A stretch of DNA of 64,000 nucleotides, taken from contig NZ_JAMXLH010000016.1 in the NCBI RefSeq assembly GCF_024281035.1, positions 1 through 64,000 on the forward strand. The letters are read 5' to 3'. Positions 30,316 through 38,749 of the stretch are shown here, one piece after another. This DNA comes from Paraburkholderia sp. (lineage in GTDB: Bacteria; Pseudomonadota; Gammaproteobacteria; Burkholderiales; Burkholderiaceae). Position 1 is the stretch's first letter; every line of letters begins with the position of its first letter. The notes under the pieces are model-generated. The model had not been told where the DNA came from. It ran no database searches and was given only the letters and a program-made list of their open reading frames with translations. Position numbers and translations under genes: made by a program.

Positions 30316-30633
30316 TTGAATAAGGACAGAACGATCAGGACCCGGGTCGATCAGGCGACCATGGAGGCGCTCGCGGAACGGCTCAATATTTCTGTGAGTG
30401 CGGCAGTCAGAAGCCTGATTGAAGGCCGGATGGCGAGCGACGATTACCGCTTCGACATGCTGACGGAGCGGCTGGAGTGGATGGAGCAAATTCACGAGTA
30501 CTACTTCGCCGAGCTACGTGAGCGTCTGGGGCCGTTGGGGGCGGCCGGACCACTCCTAAATACGACCGTAGACGCGAACCGGAATATCCCTGCGCCTCTC
30601 GACGTTGCCATGACCCGTTGGAGAGCGGGCTGA
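30316..30633 (+). CDS. Ribbon-helix-helix DNA-binding protein
   Basis: A 105-residue protein whose first 45 residues, IRTRVDQATMEALAERLNIS followed by VSAAVRSLIEGRM, match the ribbon-helix-helix pattern of CopG/Arc-type repressors and antitoxins: a short basic beta strand then two helices. The remainder contains an amphipathic helix (MLTERLEWMEQIHEYYFAELRERLG) that could mediate oligomerisation. TTG at 30316 is preceded by GGGGAAGAG. No partner toxin gene is visible next to it; the downstream frame is a CDI relic. It may regulate itself through the repeats at 30178-30286. Confidence 0.6.
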   Translation: MNKDRTIRTRVDQATMEALAERLNISVSAAVRSLIEGRMASDDYRFDMLTERLEWMEQIHEYYFAELRERLGPLGAAGPLLNTTVDANRNIPAPLDVAMTRWRAG

Positions 30634-30824
30634 TCGCCGGGGCTTTAGGGGCCAATGCACAAGGTGTCGTGACGGCAGCAGAGAATGAGATGCTGAATAA
30701 CTGGCTGAATCACGTTTCGCAAAACCCGATGCTCCGGTCGAAACAGCAGCAATTCGACAATGCGGTTGCTGAGGGAGCATGCGTCAGCTGCCCGGCGATT
30801 CCATGCGCTGGCGCTACTGACTAG
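30618..30824 (+). pseudogene. Orphan CDI pretoxin/toxin-junction relic
   Basis: From about 30627 this frame reads GLIAGALGANAQGVVTAAEN and then EMLNNWLNH, which parallels the GAAAGALGQNVTGAATSAEN and EALNN end of the pretoxin region in the exoprotein encoded upstream. What follows is under 40 residues and unlike a toxin domain. The frame overlaps the end of the ribbon-helix-helix gene and lacks a proper start. Displaced CdiA C-terminal modules downstream of an active one are well known; this one looks broken, with its toxin part lost. Confidence 0.6.
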
Positions 30825-30874
30825 TCTGATTGCCGATCGGGCCACTTGACGTGTCACGTTGCGCGCGCTCGTGG

Positions 30875-31666
30875 TTATCGCGTGTCTTTGAGCGTGCCAA
30901 TGACGCTTTGTTGGGCATCGAGTACGTCCATCCGCACCATCTGCATTTTCACGAGATGGGAGTCGGCATCTGTGCCTTGAGCGAAAAGATACATATCGGC
31001 CGAGAACGGGTGCATCTGTGAAATCGCATTTTCAATTTTCCGGGCTGTGGCCTGGTCGGTGATTTTGAGTGCCGAATACGGTGCGCTATTCGTGATGGAG
31101 TACGAGTACTGGGTGCCGTCCATCCATCTACCAGTCTGGCTCCCCAATGGAAGGTTGTTCAACGGGAATGACTGGCTCGTCATGTCGTAGTGCCCCGGAA
31201 CGAGACTGGTCCAATGAACCTTGAGGTACGGACTCATTCGGAAGGCCGATATCTGAGCATCGATTTTCGGTTTCAGCGAATCGACAATATCCTTGCGCTT
31301 GAATGCGTCGGACGTGGTCCTGTATGCGGCCGACATGTGCTGGGTGAGCTGCTCGTAGTCGACGGGCGTATCAGACACGGCGTAGTACACCAGTGCTAGT
31401 TCCGCACCCGAATTGATGCTTCGATACTGGCTGAACGGGGTATTGATGTTCGCTTGAGGCAGGCTGGATGCCTGGGATGTCGGCGTCGAATCGGGTTGTG
31501 ATGCGGAGGGATCGGACTGGGGCACAGGCGATACAGTGCCGATCTCACTGATCTTCGGGGAATAGATTGCGCTATTATTGACTGGTGATGGTTCTTCTTT
31601 TTTCCCGCACGCTGAAAGCGAAAGAATCGAAATCGCTGCAATGAGAGGCAATCTGAATTTCTGCAT
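30875..31666 (-). CDS. Lipoprotein of unknown function
   Basis: A 263-residue protein with a lipoprotein signal peptide: basic start MQKFRLP, hydrophobic core, and lipobox LSLSAC with Cys20 as the predicted lipidated residue. A serine/proline/glutamine-rich linker (about 25-80) leads to a folded domain from about residue 85 (SGAELALVYYAVSDTPVDYEQL through VRMDVLDAQQSVIGTLKDTR). I cannot name the domain with confidence. It is expected at the periplasmic face of a membrane. Lying next to CDI debris it could be a periplasmic immunity or accessory protein, but nothing in the sequence proves it. Confidence 0.75.
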   Translation of the reverse strand: MQKFRLPLIAAISILSLSACGKKEEPSPVNNSAIYSPKISEIGTVSPVPQSDPSASQPDSTPTSQASSLPQANINTPFSQYRSINSGAELALVYYAVSDTPVDYEQLTQHMSAAYRTTSDAFKRKDIVDSLKPKIDAQISAFRMSPYLKVHWTSLVPGHYDMTSQSFPLNNLPLGSQTGRWMDGTQYSYSITNSAPYSALKITDQATARKIENAISQMHPFSADMYLFAQGTDADSHLVKMQMVRMDVLDAQQSVIGTLKDTR

Positions 31667-31760
31667 TACTTCCCCGAATTGAATATGTTGGTCAACGGCT
31701 GAAACCGTGTTTGTGCAGGCCCGTTCTTTGGACGGCCTTCACAGATTAGTCTCAAATCGA

Positions 31761-31779
31761 ATATTCCGGAGTGGAATAT
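31761..31779. promoter_or_regulatory. Inverted-repeat operator before the Xre gene
   Basis: ATATTCC and GGAATAT are a perfect 7-bp inverted repeat around a 5-base spacer, ending 11 bases before the Xre-type gene. This is the usual site and shape for an autoregulatory operator. Confidence 0.5.
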
Positions 31780-31790
31780 AGCATGGGCCG

Positions 31791-32009
31791 ATGCTATATG
31801 CCCAACGGTACGAAGCCTTGCGCAAGGTGCTGCGAGATACGCGACGCAAGGCGGGTCTTACGCAGGTTGGACTTGCCCAGAAACTGGGCAAGGGGCAGAG
31901 CTATGTCTCCAAGATCGAGCGGGGTGAGCAGTACTTGGACGTACTGGAATTCATATTGTGGTGCGAGGCATGCGGTACGCCGTCTGGCAGGGTGATTGCC
32001 AAGGTGTGA
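31791..32009 (+). CDS. Xre-family helix-turn-helix regulator
   Basis: A 72-residue protein that is almost entirely a lambda-Cro/Xre helix-turn-helix: YEALRKVLRDTRRKAGLTQVGLAQKLGKG followed by QSYVSKIERGEQYLDVLEFI. Such small repressors usually control their own promoter and a neighbour. An inverted repeat lies just upstream. It is convergent with tniQ and about 80 bases away from its end, so it may influence the transposition operon only indirectly. The initiator is the ATG at 31791. Confidence 0.8.
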   Translation: MLYAQRYEALRKVLRDTRRKAGLTQVGLAQKLGKGQSYVSKIERGEQYLDVLEFILWCEACGTPSGRVIAKV

Positions 32010-32092
32010 CGTTTTTTTTTCGATAGTGCCGAGAGTTATAAAGCCGACCTCGCGGCCGGCTTTGACGGATACATAAGTCCTGCGCTACAACC

Positions 32093-33391
32093 TCACCCGA
32101 GGCTGCCTTTCGCTTCCTGCATCAGGCCGATAACTTTCCTTACACCCCCGAGAATCTCTGGCGATATGCGTTGCGTGACCTCGCGCAGATTGATGCCCTT
32201 TCCGTCGGATACGATGGCGTGGCAGGCCGTCTCAATGGCTTGTGTTGCGATCTCCCGATGGTGCTCGCTTCGGTCGCGCATATGTTGCCTCCAGCGCTCG
32301 GCCAGTACACGTGTTTCGGTGTTCGCGTTCTGGTAGAGCAGCCGGGGATCGATATCGAGCTGCCGGGCCGCTTCCAGCACGCTAACAATCTGCGGCGTGT
32401 GGGCCATATTCGAGAGATCCTGCCGGATACGGATCCAGTCATGCGTGCGCGGCGTCGCGCGTTTGCCGCGATCTGGAAACAGCAACGCCAGCTGACCCAA
32501 TTCGACGGAGTCCCGCGACCAGCCCGTCAGGTCTCCTGTTAGCAATCTGGGTAATGCGAGTCCCGTTTGCGAGGCGATATGCAGATGAGCCGTCAGCGTT
32601 GGTAGCCCGCCTTCCTTTAGCCAGTGGTGGACGGTCGTCTTGCTCAGGCCGATACGGCGTGCGAATACAGCACTCTTTCCGTGATCGAGCCGGGTGATTA
32701 GTGTCCGGATGGCGTCGTGCAGAACATCGCGGGTTGGCAAGGGGCCGAGTGTTTGCTGTGCTGCCATCATCGCGGCAACCTGATCCGCCTTCCAGAGTTC
32801 TCCCGGTGCTGGGGAAGCCTGCTTCTCGACGTCCCCAAGAAATGCACCACAGCGCACATGAGTGCACCACCCGGGGATGACATACGCCGATTTATGACGT
32901 GTGTTGGCGCGCCCGCACCCCGGGCAGGCATTGATCAGCTTTACCCGATGCCGGACGCAGGCGGACACGGCACCAATGTCCCAGGCGAGCCGGAAGTATG
33001 GGACACCGGTGGCTTTCAGGTCTTCCCGCAGACATGCCGGACACCAGCGAGAGGATGTTGCGGCGAGGCCGGTCTGGGCGATGACTCCGCGCCACGGCAG
33101 CAGCGCCAGTCGATCCAGCTGCGGGACGCCCGTAAGTGCCGACAGCGCGGCAGTCCAGGTATGCGCAGCTTCGCCGATGCCATTGATGCTGGCCAGGTGC
33201 CAGTCATACTTTTCGGAGAACTCGTACCCGGCCATGGTCGCAATGCTGCGTGAGAATGACGACAGGGAAATGCTGTGCGAGACTGCTAGCCTGCAAAGAT
33301 AGCTGAGCAGGCTCTCGACCTGGGATGTTCCGGTGCCGATCGGAGGTAGCGCATGCAGCGTCGATCGCGGATTCGATAGTCGCCAGTTCAT
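32093..33391 (-). CDS. tniQ: TniQ-family target-selection protein
   Basis: A 432-residue TniQ/TnsD-type protein. The opening ALPPIGTGTSQVESLLSYLCRLAVSHS is the TniQ-domain start, followed by zinc-binding cysteines (WCPACLRED, ACVRHRVKLINACPGCGR, GWCTHVRCG) and a C-terminal helical part with an Xre-like GLSKTTVHHWLKEGG motif. In Tn7 relatives TnsD/TniQ reads the attachment site and recruits TnsC. The ATG at 33391 overlaps the tnsC stop by four bases, implying translational coupling. Because the element sits 29 bp after a tRNA gene, the likely target read by this protein is that tRNA; this is inference. Confidence 0.9.
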   Translation of the reverse strand: MNWRLSNPRSTLHALPPIGTGTSQVESLLSYLCRLAVSHSISLSSFSRSIATMAGYEFSEKYDWHLASINGIGEAAHTWTAALSALTGVPQLDRLALLPWRGVIAQTGLAATSSRWCPACLREDLKATGVPYFRLAWDIGAVSACVRHRVKLINACPGCGRANTRHKSAYVIPGWCTHVRCGAFLGDVEKQASPAPGELWKADQVAAMMAAQQTLGPLPTRDVLHDAIRTLITRLDHGKSAVFARRIGLSKTTVHHWLKEGGLPTLTAHLHIASQTGLALPRLLTGDLTGWSRDSVELGQLALLFPDRGKRATPRTHDWIRIRQDLSNMAHTPQIVSVLEAARQLDIDPRLLYQNANTETRVLAERWRQHMRDRSEHHREIATQAIETACHAIVSDGKGINLREVTQRISPEILGGVRKVIGLMQEAKGSLG

Positions 33392-34428
33392 GCGGCACTC
33401 CTGGGACGGGTCGATTCCGTACGTCGGCGCGGTTCCCAAACGCGCGTCTGACTTGGGCCGATGGCTGCTTCGCCGTCGTTGATTTCTGACAGGATTGGCA
33501 GGCGCTGGGCTTCGCTTAACAGTGCGCGTTTCAGCGCACTGTCGTCCCATTTCCCGGTGGTTTCGGCATAGTGTGCTGCACGCGTCAGTACGCCGCTCAG
33601 CGTACCGATACAACCCAGCGTATTGTGATGAAGGGCATCGGTGTGCCTCATTAATTTTCCGTCCCAAAGCTCCGGCAGCGCTCGCTCAAACGCCCGGACA
33701 CATGTGGCGAATGCTTCGAGGTCTTCCGGAACATCCACTCGATACCGCTCGAAGTGCAGCACGTGAATGCGCCGTGCGAGCTGGCCGGATAGCGACACGA
33801 GCGGGTAGAGATCGTAGGCTCCGACGAGGACTATCTGCGTGCCGCATTCGTTGGCAAGCGATTTAAGCGTATCCAGCTGGGCCTGGAGCCTGCCTCTGCT
33901 GTGAGCATGGCGAATGATCTGTGCCGCCTCATCGATAACGAGAAATCGAACCCACCTTGCACGCAAGCCGCGCTCGACAGCGGTACGCAACGAGGCCAGA
34001 TTATTTCGGCCAGCGCCGTACGGGCGTACCATGCGGCTGGATTCCGGATCGATACCGTACACCGACCTGGGCGTGTCGAGGTGGTCGCCAAGTGCATCGA
34101 GAATCCGCTCATAGAGCAGTCGCCACGAGAACTCGTTCTCCCCGGAATTGGGGGCTTCGACATAGACTGCAGGAAGCAGGCCTGGATTGGCTTCCATCTG
34201 GTCGGCTGCCTGCTCGTTTTCCGTTTCGACGATGCGTCTCGCCAGCGTGGATTTTCCTGTTCCGGTCGGTCCGCAGATCATCGGGACACTGGTCTGGCTG
34301 CCGGGATAGATCAGGTATTTCAGTTCCCTCTCGATCTGGTCGACGCGCGGATGCCTGAAGCACCGGGTATGCAGTGTCGAGGAGGATGGGTTGACCGGCG
34401 ACGTGCGTGTTTTATTTTTTTCTTGCAT
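33388..34428 (-). CDS. tnsC: TnsC/TniB AAA+ transposition regulator
   Basis: A 346-residue AAA+ ATPase with Walker A GPTGTGKST (about residue 52), Walker B FLVIDEAAQI and sensor-1 region TQIVLVGAYDL. TnsC/TniB proteins polymerise on target DNA with ATP and pass the target to the transposase. Start at 34428 is preceded by GAGG and follows the tnsAB stop by eight bases. Gene order tnsAB-tnsC-tniQ and the tight spacing make one operon. An in-frame ATG 19 codons upstream lies inside tnsAB and is unlikely. Confidence 0.92.
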   Translation of the reverse strand: MQEKNKTRTSPVNPSSSTLHTRCFRHPRVDQIERELKYLIYPGSQTSVPMICGPTGTGKSTLARRIVETENEQAADQMEANPGLLPAVYVEAPNSGENEFSWRLLYERILDALGDHLDTPRSVYGIDPESSRMVRPYGAGRNNLASLRTAVERGLRARWVRFLVIDEAAQIIRHAHSRGRLQAQLDTLKSLANECGTQIVLVGAYDLYPLVSLSGQLARRIHVLHFERYRVDVPEDLEAFATCVRAFERALPELWDGKLMRHTDALHHNTLGCIGTLSGVLTRAAHYAETTGKWDDSALKRALLSEAQRLPILSEINDGEAAIGPSQTRVWEPRRRTESTRPRSAA

Positions 34429-34436
34429 GCCTGACC

Positions 34437-37136
34437 TCAGAATTCTTCGAGATTGGGGAGGTTGTTCCATGTCACCTGGCTGCACAGCAGCTCAGCCCGG
34501 TTGAACGCTTCAGCTTCGACTGGTGCGTCGAACGCCTGGACCTTTTCAGGGTTGAGGCTGAGATACGGATCCGGTGGTGTGACGGGTGTGACACTTGTGC
34601 ATTGCAGACGTGTATAGAGCGCACGGTTTTCGGCGTGCCTTTCCATATCCGTGGCGATTGCGCCTTCTGGCGTGAACGTCTGCATGAACTCGGCAAGTCG
34701 TTGATCAGCACGTGCGTCGTTGATCGGTGTGCGGAATCGTCCGGCGTACTCGGCGCTCAGGGCTTTGCGTTCCGCATGTGTTATCTGACCGAGTGCAGCC
34801 AAAGTGCGGCAGATGGCATGAAGCCATTCGCTGTTTACGCGGACATAGACTGACGATGCGTCCCACGGGTCGTAACGGACGGACAGATGCCGTCCGGCAA
34901 TCAGTGGAGAGGCGAATTCCGGATGCCAGTAGAAGAGGTCGTGGACCTTGACGCCGCGCTGGCCGTCAACCTGCCTCGTGCCTTTCCGGTCTGCCGGTGG
35001 ACAGGTCGCGATCAGGAAATCCTGATTGAATTGCAGATGGACGTGCGCGCGCGCTCCACTTTGCTGGAGACCTCGCCGGAAGGCATCGCGTGGTGCCTCG
35101 TCGAGTGCCGGATGTGGCAACTGGTCGTAGTACTCCGTTGCCCAGAACTGGATCCCGTAGTACAGCGGCTCGAGCGTCCATCTGGCCAGTTTTTTCGGGA
35201 GATGGGATCCTGAGACCATCCGGACGTGCTTCATGACCTTGGTATTGCCATCCAGATTGTGGATGTAATCGAGGTTCAGACGCCCGAACATCCGCTCAAG
35301 CACGGCTCCGTGACGTGGCCGGCCAGCCGGCCGGAAGCGCAGATGTGTTCCCATTGTCATCAGGAACGACTCGAAGGCCTCGGACATGAAATCCCGGCCG
35401 TTGTCGACGACGATGAATTCTGGAAGCCGGTGATGACGGCGCACCATATCGCGCACAACCATCATGACCGAGCAGTACGAAGGCGGGTCGTAGGTCAGGT
35501 AGAACCCGACAATGCGTCGTGACCACGCATCGACGGCGAGAGACAGCCACGGCTTGCCAAGGTTGCTGCCGTTCCGGCTGGACACGAGCTCGATATCGAG
35601 TTGTGTGTGATCAATGTGGACGTATTGGAGCGGCCGGCTACCATGCACCTTGGTGTCGTAGTGGAGCGTATCGACGAAGGTGTTCTGCTGGTAGGCCATG
35701 CGCTTGCCGAATCGTGTGCGCACGTCGCGGTTTGTTTCCTGGGCCTTGATGTGGGTGATCAGGGTTGGATAGGACGGCGCCTTGATGTCCTCTTCCAGAC
35801 AGGTGTCCCGCAGCTTCCTGTAACACGCGCTGTAGCTGATGGCCTTGCTGTTGCGCCAGTGTTCGTTGATGGTGCGGTCCATCACGTCAATCTGGCACTG
35901 GTCCAGTCTGGCAGTGCGGTTGCCGCGTGCACTGATACGCGGTACCAGCGCCAGGATCTCATGACCGCCGTTTTCCCTGATAACGTGTTGCCGCGTCGTC
36001 CAGCGTTGCAGGGTGCGTTTCGATAAGATGTCGTTCGCCGGTTGTGAGTCAAGAATCGACTGCCGCCGGAGTGCCTCCCTGTACTGCTCGGTGGTGTATC
36101 TGCTCAGATGTAGACATGGCGTGTCAGGTGTTTCCACGATTTTGATCTGTCCGCTTTCATGCGCGTTGACCAGCCACTCCCGCTCAAGGCGGACGGTCTT
36201 TCCCCGCGGGTCATTGCAGACGACCGTTTGTTCTCCGGGCACTTCGACGGTCAGTTCTTCCCCTTCGAATTCGAATCGGGTGCCGACAGCAATGGTGAAG
36301 GCAAAACGGTCTACGCCTGGTACCCTGCAGATGCGGTGGTGCGAAAGGGTGAAATCGCGCAGATGCCTGTCGCGGTAGAGGCGGAATTTGCGCGGCTCGG
36401 TGAGCAATTCCTGATCGAGTGCGGTCACGATCCGATGATCGGCAATCGCCTGGTTAAGCTGGTCGGCGGTGAAATCGTAGGGCTCTTCAAGCAGCTCGGT
36501 AAAGAACAATGCGCCATGCTCTTCCAGGGCGGAGCGAAGCCGGGTGATCACGCCGTCCGGGCAGGGTTCGGCTTCCGGGCGAAAATAGTCGGCGAGATAC
36601 AGCAGGTTTTCGACGCGGCATCGCGGAATCGTTGCGTCGGTATGAATCCGGTAGCGGATGCCGAGGTCAAGGATCTGTTTTTCGATCTGGGGTGCGTGCC
36701 ACAGGCCGTTACGGTCCCTCGAGTACCGGTACGGATATTTCTCGGCAAGGCCGGTCAGCTTCTGGTCGGACTTCCACTCTTCGAGCGTGATGTCACCCTC
36801 GCGGATGACGAGGAAATCCGGCGTGTGGCGGATTTCCTGGACTTTTTGCCTGGCCGGATCAAACAGCTCGAGCTTCAGCTCGCAGGGTTGCGGGTAGTAC
36901 TCAAGCACGTCCGGATCGAATTCGTGGTCGATCGCCGCCGGGAATTCAATATGGCGGCTCTCGGTCGCGATATCGCAGCCCATCTTCCGGCTGGCGACGA
37001 TAGTGATGACGTTTCCGCCTCTGGATTTGACATCGCGTACAGGTGCCGCGATGCGTGCCTTCCGGATGAGCTGACGCCCCCCGGGTGGTGTTCCCAGACG
37101 GTCGAACAGGTCCGTCAATGTTGGTGTGTCCAGCAT
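34437..37136 (-). CDS. tnsAB: TnsA-TnsB fusion transposase
   Basis: A single 899-residue protein joins two Tn7 functions. Residues about 50-125 have the TnsA-type nuclease pattern: HIEFPAAIDHEFDPDVLEYYPQP, then TPDF (Asp107) and EEWK (Glu120, Lys122), a PD-(D/E)xK site for 5' cleavage. From about 400 onward lies the TnsB/Mu-type integrase: HIDHTQLD (Asp509), VVDNGRDF (Asp578) and VLERMFG (Glu614), a D,D(35)E triad, followed by a C-terminal beta-barrel part. Start at 37136 follows GGAG. With both nuclease activities the element should move by cut and paste. Fusions of TnsA and TnsB are known in some Tn7-like groups. Confidence 0.9.
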   Translation of the reverse strand: MLDTPTLTDLFDRLGTPPGGRQLIRKARIAAPVRDVKSRGGNVITIVASRKMGCDIATESRHIEFPAAIDHEFDPDVLEYYPQPCELKLELFDPARQKVQEIRHTPDFLVIREGDITLEEWKSDQKLTGLAEKYPYRYSRDRNGLWHAPQIEKQILDLGIRYRIHTDATIPRCRVENLLYLADYFRPEAEPCPDGVITRLRSALEEHGALFFTELLEEPYDFTADQLNQAIADHRIVTALDQELLTEPRKFRLYRDRHLRDFTLSHHRICRVPGVDRFAFTIAVGTRFEFEGEELTVEVPGEQTVVCNDPRGKTVRLEREWLVNAHESGQIKIVETPDTPCLHLSRYTTEQYREALRRQSILDSQPANDILSKRTLQRWTTRQHVIRENGGHEILALVPRISARGNRTARLDQCQIDVMDRTINEHWRNSKAISYSACYRKLRDTCLEEDIKAPSYPTLITHIKAQETNRDVRTRFGKRMAYQQNTFVDTLHYDTKVHGSRPLQYVHIDHTQLDIELVSSRNGSNLGKPWLSLAVDAWSRRIVGFYLTYDPPSYCSVMMVVRDMVRRHHRLPEFIVVDNGRDFMSEAFESFLMTMGTHLRFRPAGRPRHGAVLERMFGRLNLDYIHNLDGNTKVMKHVRMVSGSHLPKKLARWTLEPLYYGIQFWATEYYDQLPHPALDEAPRDAFRRGLQQSGARAHVHLQFNQDFLIATCPPADRKGTRQVDGQRGVKVHDLFYWHPEFASPLIAGRHLSVRYDPWDASSVYVRVNSEWLHAICRTLAALGQITHAERKALSAEYAGRFRTPINDARADQRLAEFMQTFTPEGAIATDMERHAENRALYTRLQCTSVTPVTPPDPYLSLNPEKVQAFDAPVEAEAFNRAELLCSQVTWNNLPNLEEF

Positions 37137-37220
37137 GGTGTTCCGATCTCCAACTGGCCATCGCAGGGCGATGGCCGTCCTGCCGCAAATTTGCGGCAAA
37201 AATCGGAAAAAGCACTCCCC

Positions 37221-37346
37221 CAACGACCTTGAAGAAGGTTGTTGACACGTGGGGTCACGGGGAAGATACTGTGTACATCAAGGGCGTCTCAAAGCCTCGA
37301 TGCACACCGATAAAGCCTGACTTCCGCGCCAACGGAATTCAGGCTT
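37221..37346 (+). promoter_or_regulatory. Regulatory spacer upstream of tnsAB with promoter, inverted repeats and terminator
   Basis: CAACgACCTT and AAGGTtGTTG (37221-37244) form an inverted repeat that overlaps TTGACA (37243-37248). After a 17-base spacer comes GATACT, giving a plausible plus-strand promoter. About 40 bases later AAAGCCTGA.TTCCG and CGGAA.TCAGGCTTT (37312-37346) form a strong two-part hairpin ending in TTTTG. The hairpin can end the minus-strand operon above (AAA ATPase and small gene) and would also end any plus-strand transcript from this promoter after about 70 nt. Confidence 0.5.
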
Positions 37347-37423
37347 TTGTGCTTTTCCCGGACGAATTTCGACCTACTTCACGATTTCACAGGTACATCG
37401 GGATCTCCTTTTCTGGTTGGTGA

Positions 37424-37750
37424 TTAGGTGCGTCGTTCCCACACGGGAACCATGGAATTCACCCACGCCTGCCAGTCCTCACGAGATGCCAGCAGCAGCC
37501 TCGATCTGGTGAGGCAGGCAGAACTGCGGAACGTCAACAGGTACTCGCGGCGCATGACGGCGGGGATTGCGGCGAGCAGTACGAACTCCTCATCGTCGCC
37601 GAGGTGCACGATGGCTTCGTCGATTGCGACCAGAGATTCAGGTCCGTCAAGCAACGCATTGATCACGACTTGCTTCATGGATGCGATCGATGAGAGCGAT
37701 GGCTCACTCCTTTCCCTGCGTGTGCGAACTGATTCCATCAGATCCTTCAT
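37424..37750 (-). CDS. Small protein of the transposition region, unknown
   Basis: A 108-residue protein I do not recognise. It is helix-rich (SLSSIASMKQVVINALLDGP; EDWQAWVNSMVPVWERRT), with no signal or membrane segment. Its ATG is 12 bases after the stop of the AAA ATPase gene, so the two form a pair, transcribed toward tnsAB and closed by the hairpin at 37312-37346. The pairing suggests an accessory to the ATPase. No zinc or nuclease motif is visible. Confidence 0.7.
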   Translation of the reverse strand: MKDLMESVRTRRERSEPSLSSIASMKQVVINALLDGPESLVAIDEAIVHLGDDEEFVLLAAIPAVMRREYLLTFRSSACLTRSRLLLASREDWQAWVNSMVPVWERRT

Positions 37751-37762
37751 CGCGATCTCCAG

Positions 37763-38749
37763 TTAAACGAAACCAACGGTTGAGTGGCGACGACTCGGGA
37801 TGGCCGGTAGATGCTGGGCCGTGATCGTTGACTGCCCTGTCTTGAGCGCGTGGCCGATCAGCATTCTCAGTAGCCGGTCGACGTCACGGCCGTTCTCCAG
37901 CAATCCAAGTAGCACGTGCGTTGCGTGATCCGGCAGTTCGACGTCCATGCGAGCCCTTACCGCTGGATGTGCGTCGAGTAGTTCCCGGTACATGCGCGAG
38001 ATCATCGCGGCCATCTCGTCGCGATTCAGCTTGCGCACGGAAAACACAGTAAAGCGCGACGTCAGTGGTGTACCCAGCATGTCCATCGAATTGGCCGTAG
38101 CGATCCAGTTCACGCGCGATGCGTTGAAGTGAACATCAGGCAGCGCCGTATCGGCAAATCTCTGCGCCGTGCGTCGTTCCAGCAACGTGTACAGTGCATT
38201 CAACGGATCACGTCCGCTGTAGCCCTGTACCTTGTCTATCTCGTCCAGCACCATGACCGGATTAATGACCGGGCTGCGGGCGAGTAGCCGAAACACTGCT
38301 CCGGGTTCGCTGTTTGCCCAATGTCGCTCGGTTCCGGCCAATGCCGCTGCCGTCTGCAGGTTGTTCATGCAGATGACTTCGGCGGGCAGCGACAATACCT
38401 TCGCGAGCTCAAGGCTGAATGTCGTCTTGCCGGTGCCAGCCGCGCCGACTAACATCGCGCGGACAAACGACAGTCCTTCGCCTGCGGCGTGAGCGAACGC
38501 CAGCTCCGCCGAGATCCAGTCGATCACTTCGGCGAAGTTTGGGTGGCGTTCGGCCAGCGTCTGCAGGCGCTCGTCGATCAAGTGGGGCTGATGGGCTCCG
38601 AACCGCTTGACTGAATGTTCAAGCAGGAGCGAAGCCCAACGCTGAATCTTCTGCCGGTCGTCCCTCGCCGGACTGCTGCGTTTAGCCAGTCCGAGAAACT
38701 CGCCGATATTCAGGAATGGAACGACCCGTGCGTGAGGTAAGGCAGACAT
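37763..38749 (-). CDS. Lon-like AAA+ ATPase without protease domain
   Basis: A 328-residue AAA+ protein. Walker A is MLVGAAGTGKTTFS (about residue 107), Walker B is PVMVLDEIDKVQGYSG, and WIATANSMDMLGTPLTSRFTVFSV holds sensor 1 and the arginine-finger region, wording close to the ATPase module of Lon-type proteins. The Lon protease Ser-Lys domain is missing and the protein ends shortly after the lid domain. It is not a canonical Tn7 gene. Position directly upstream of tnsAB, in the same direction, with a small partner gene, suggests a role in transposition control or target choice, or a separate defence pair. Confidence 0.8.
   Translation of the reverse strand: MSALPHARVVPFLNIGEFLGLAKRSSPARDDRQKIQRWASLLLEHSVKRFGAHQPHLIDERLQTLAERHPNFAEVIDWISAELAFAHAAGEGLSFVRAMLVGAAGTGKTTFSLELAKVLSLPAEVICMNNLQTAAALAGTERHWANSEPGAVFRLLARSPVINPVMVLDEIDKVQGYSGRDPLNALYTLLERRTAQRFADTALPDVHFNASRVNWIATANSMDMLGTPLTSRFTVFSVRKLNRDEMAAMISRMYRELLDAHPAVRARMDVELPDHATHVLLGLLENGRDVDRLLRMLIGHALKTGQSTITAQHLPAIPSRRHSTVGFV

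Noticed and set aside
34437..38749. A CRISPR-associated transposon (CAST)
   Set aside because: tnsAB, tnsC and tniQ fit, but no repeat-spacer array and no cas gene is present anywhere in the window.
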